Shown in pieces: positions 62,434-64,000 of a stretch of 64,000 bases of DNA. This stretch comes from Litoditis marina (taxonomy: Eukaryota; Nematoda; Chromadorea; Rhabditida; Rhabditidae): contig OZ038437.1 in the NCBI GenBank assembly GCA_964036275.1, positions 872,501 through 936,500 on the forward strand, written 5' to 3'. A model generated the notes under the pieces. It was not told the DNA's origin. It made no database searches and worked only from the letters and a program-made list of their open reading frames with translations. The position numbers were made by a program, and so were the translations under genes. Every line of letters begins with the position of its first letter. Position 1 is the first letter of the stretch.

Positions 62434-63383
62434 CATAGAAATCTGTCAAAAGTTGTTTCGTGCAATAATAAGTACCTGAACTCTGAGGTCACGGAAAACC
62501 ATATTGGCAAATAATACAACTTTTAATGAAACAAATGAACACGTATCGTTTACGGCGACTGCTCTATTCCTCGCATTGTTTCGCCCTTCTTTCAATTGTT
62601 TTATTAGATGCGCTAGTCATCGTTTGAGTCATCTCGCTTATATCATTTCACATACGAATGGTTTCAAACGTCTAGATTATGTTCTATCAGAAAACTGAAT
62701 ACTTCGAGCGGAAATGCATGTGAGTTACAAGTTGTTCAGCTGAGTTTATTCAAAGTGTGGTAAATAAAATGTTTTCGTTGTAATAAAAACTTTTTGATTA
62801 GTTGGATGAGGGTCTTTTCAAAATTCAAATGTTACGAGTAGCGACTGGAGCGATTGGGTAGAAAAAAAAGCAAAGTTTTGAGACTTTTGGGTTATGATAA
62901 CTTTTTAATTTGATAAAAATAAGTTTTTCCCATTTTTCCTAGTTCGGCACCTTATCCGTGAACCATGATTCAAATTCATGTCCAGATGTTGTTATAACTC
63001 GATTTGACACTCACGTGATAGAATTAGACTTGAAAAGGCGGTTCGCTAGTGTTTCTGTTGCTTTTTTGAGCGCACAGCCGGTGAGAACCGCACTCAAATG
63101 TTTCATGCCGCATCAAATACTAACATTGATCTAGTTATCCTTGTTTCTCATTAGAAACTTCACCACACTATGTGTATCTTTTTGCTTGGAATTTCACTGT
63201 ACAAAAATGGTGTTTACATATACAATATCTGTGAAAAACTAACACTTTTGATTTTCAGATCAAAACTATTTTGACCAGTAGAATTTTTCAAAAGTTTCTT
63301 ATCTAGTAATTGGATGATGTTCTATATTAGAAGTAATTTTGTTTGTTAGAAACAAACAATCGATAATCGATCAATATTTCCAG

Positions 63384-64000
63384 TCGAATGACAGCCGTCT
63401 CGCCGATTTCTTCGCATTCGTATCAGTGGAGAAGCGAGACCCGCACATCTCAGCATGGAGGAGGTACACTATCAATTATCGATCGGTTTATTTTATAGAT
63501 CAAAAATAAACAGAACAACAAGATTGACAAACTTTATTCATGAGTTGGGGTAGATGAACATACTTCTGTGAAAACAAATTCATGGAGACATAGAAATAGC
63601 GTCGGGAGAAGCGAAAAAAAGTTGTGAACAAACAAAAGAACATCAATTGGTTCATTTAGATTTGTTTCCGAAGTTGAACTCGCGACTATTGTTTCAAACT
63701 ACCAGAACTTAGACTATTGCATACACATTTATTACTCGAACACTGCAAACAATTGTTTCTGTTGTTTGTTATACCCGGTAGGATTGTTAAACCTTCGAAA
63801 TCTTGCCACCAACAAATTATAATAGATTATCTGGTTTGACTGAAGCAATAAAACTAACATTATCAATACCTCTTATCGAAACTTGTCAAAATTCCACACT
63901 TTCTTGCAGACATGCGCAGTGACTCGCGTGCCTCCACCATTCCGGATCCGGTAGAGCGGAATGTAGCCAGATGGAGGAGCGAGAGCCGCAATTCGAACCG
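63384..64000 (+). CDS. Partial gene at the right edge, Ser/Arg-rich protein
   Basis: Two exons, 63384-63463 and 63910 to the window end, joined in phase 1. The first reads RMTAVSPISSHSYQWRSETR. The second reads DMRSDSRASTIPDPVERNVA, then RWRSESRNSNR. The WRSE(T/S)R(T/N)S motif occurs in both, so the protein may be repetitive. Splice sites are good (TTTCCAG, TCTTGCAG, G|GTACAC). Start and end lie outside the window, and I do not recognise the family. The exon-like ORF at 41680 may belong to the same kind of gene. Confidence 0.55.

Larger units (their letters stand above)
55476..63383. other. Long region without recognisable genes, repeat-rich
   Basis: It should hold the lev-10-like promoter just above 55475. 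Beyond that I see degenerate repeats (56200-57120), purine- and CT-rich tracts (57230-57420, 58530-58650, 60851-60892), diverged tandem units (58410-59335), CTCGTGAG-type inverted repeats (60067-60235), KpnI-type palindromes (60303-60361), hairpin MITEs D and E, and C tracts (61999-62015, 62094-62107). No ORF here looks coding. Confidence 0.55.

Overview
The window is eukaryotic and AT-rich. It has spliced genes with GT..AG introns, many of them with a TTTCAG-type 3' end. I read it as a nematode. Three things support this: a transmembrane protein with five CUB domains, one LDLa domain and one membrane segment, matching LEV-10; an EAT-18-like micro-protein nested in its first intron; and secreted proteins that join a Kunitz-like half to lustrin-type Cys modules. 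A U6 snRNA with a short 5' stem-loop fits as well. I cannot name the species. Gene models were spliced by hand from the sequence; exon phases were checked at every junction of the main models.

Layout. 0-18 kb (+ strand): three tandem paralogues of a secreted 14-cysteine protein (464-5425, 7126-10690, 16139-17905), each with four exons and identical intron phases. Decayed extra copies of their last exon lie nearby. Between copies 2 and 3 is a PP2A-type phosphatase catalytic subunit (11707-15102). Intron 3 of copy 2 holds a retrotransposon ORF1-like gene next to a tRNA-derived sequence. 20.7-37.8 kb (- strand): a 15-exon CELF/ETR-1 RNA-binding protein with three RRMs, whose introns are packed with repeats, a 2-kb inverted-repeat element and CACGTG clusters. 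40-55.5 kb (- strand): the lev-10-like gene, with an eat-18-like ORF in intron 1 on the same strand, a U6 snRNA gene on the opposite strand in another intron, and one + strand exon-like ORF. 55.5-63.4 kb: no gene that I can support, only simple repeats, degenerate tandem repeats, palindromes and hairpin elements. 63.4-64 kb (+ strand): two exons of a gene running off the right edge.

How the genes relate. LEV-10 and EAT-18 are both known in C. elegans as accessory factors of acetylcholine receptors, so their nested arrangement here is probably a conserved locus. ETR-1/CELF is a muscle and neuronal splicing factor. The Cys-rich family looks like a recent local expansion whose last exon, and possibly promoter, has been copied repeatedly. 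At least three families of short palindromic elements (about 110-135 bp) and several other repeat families account for much of the non-coding sequence.
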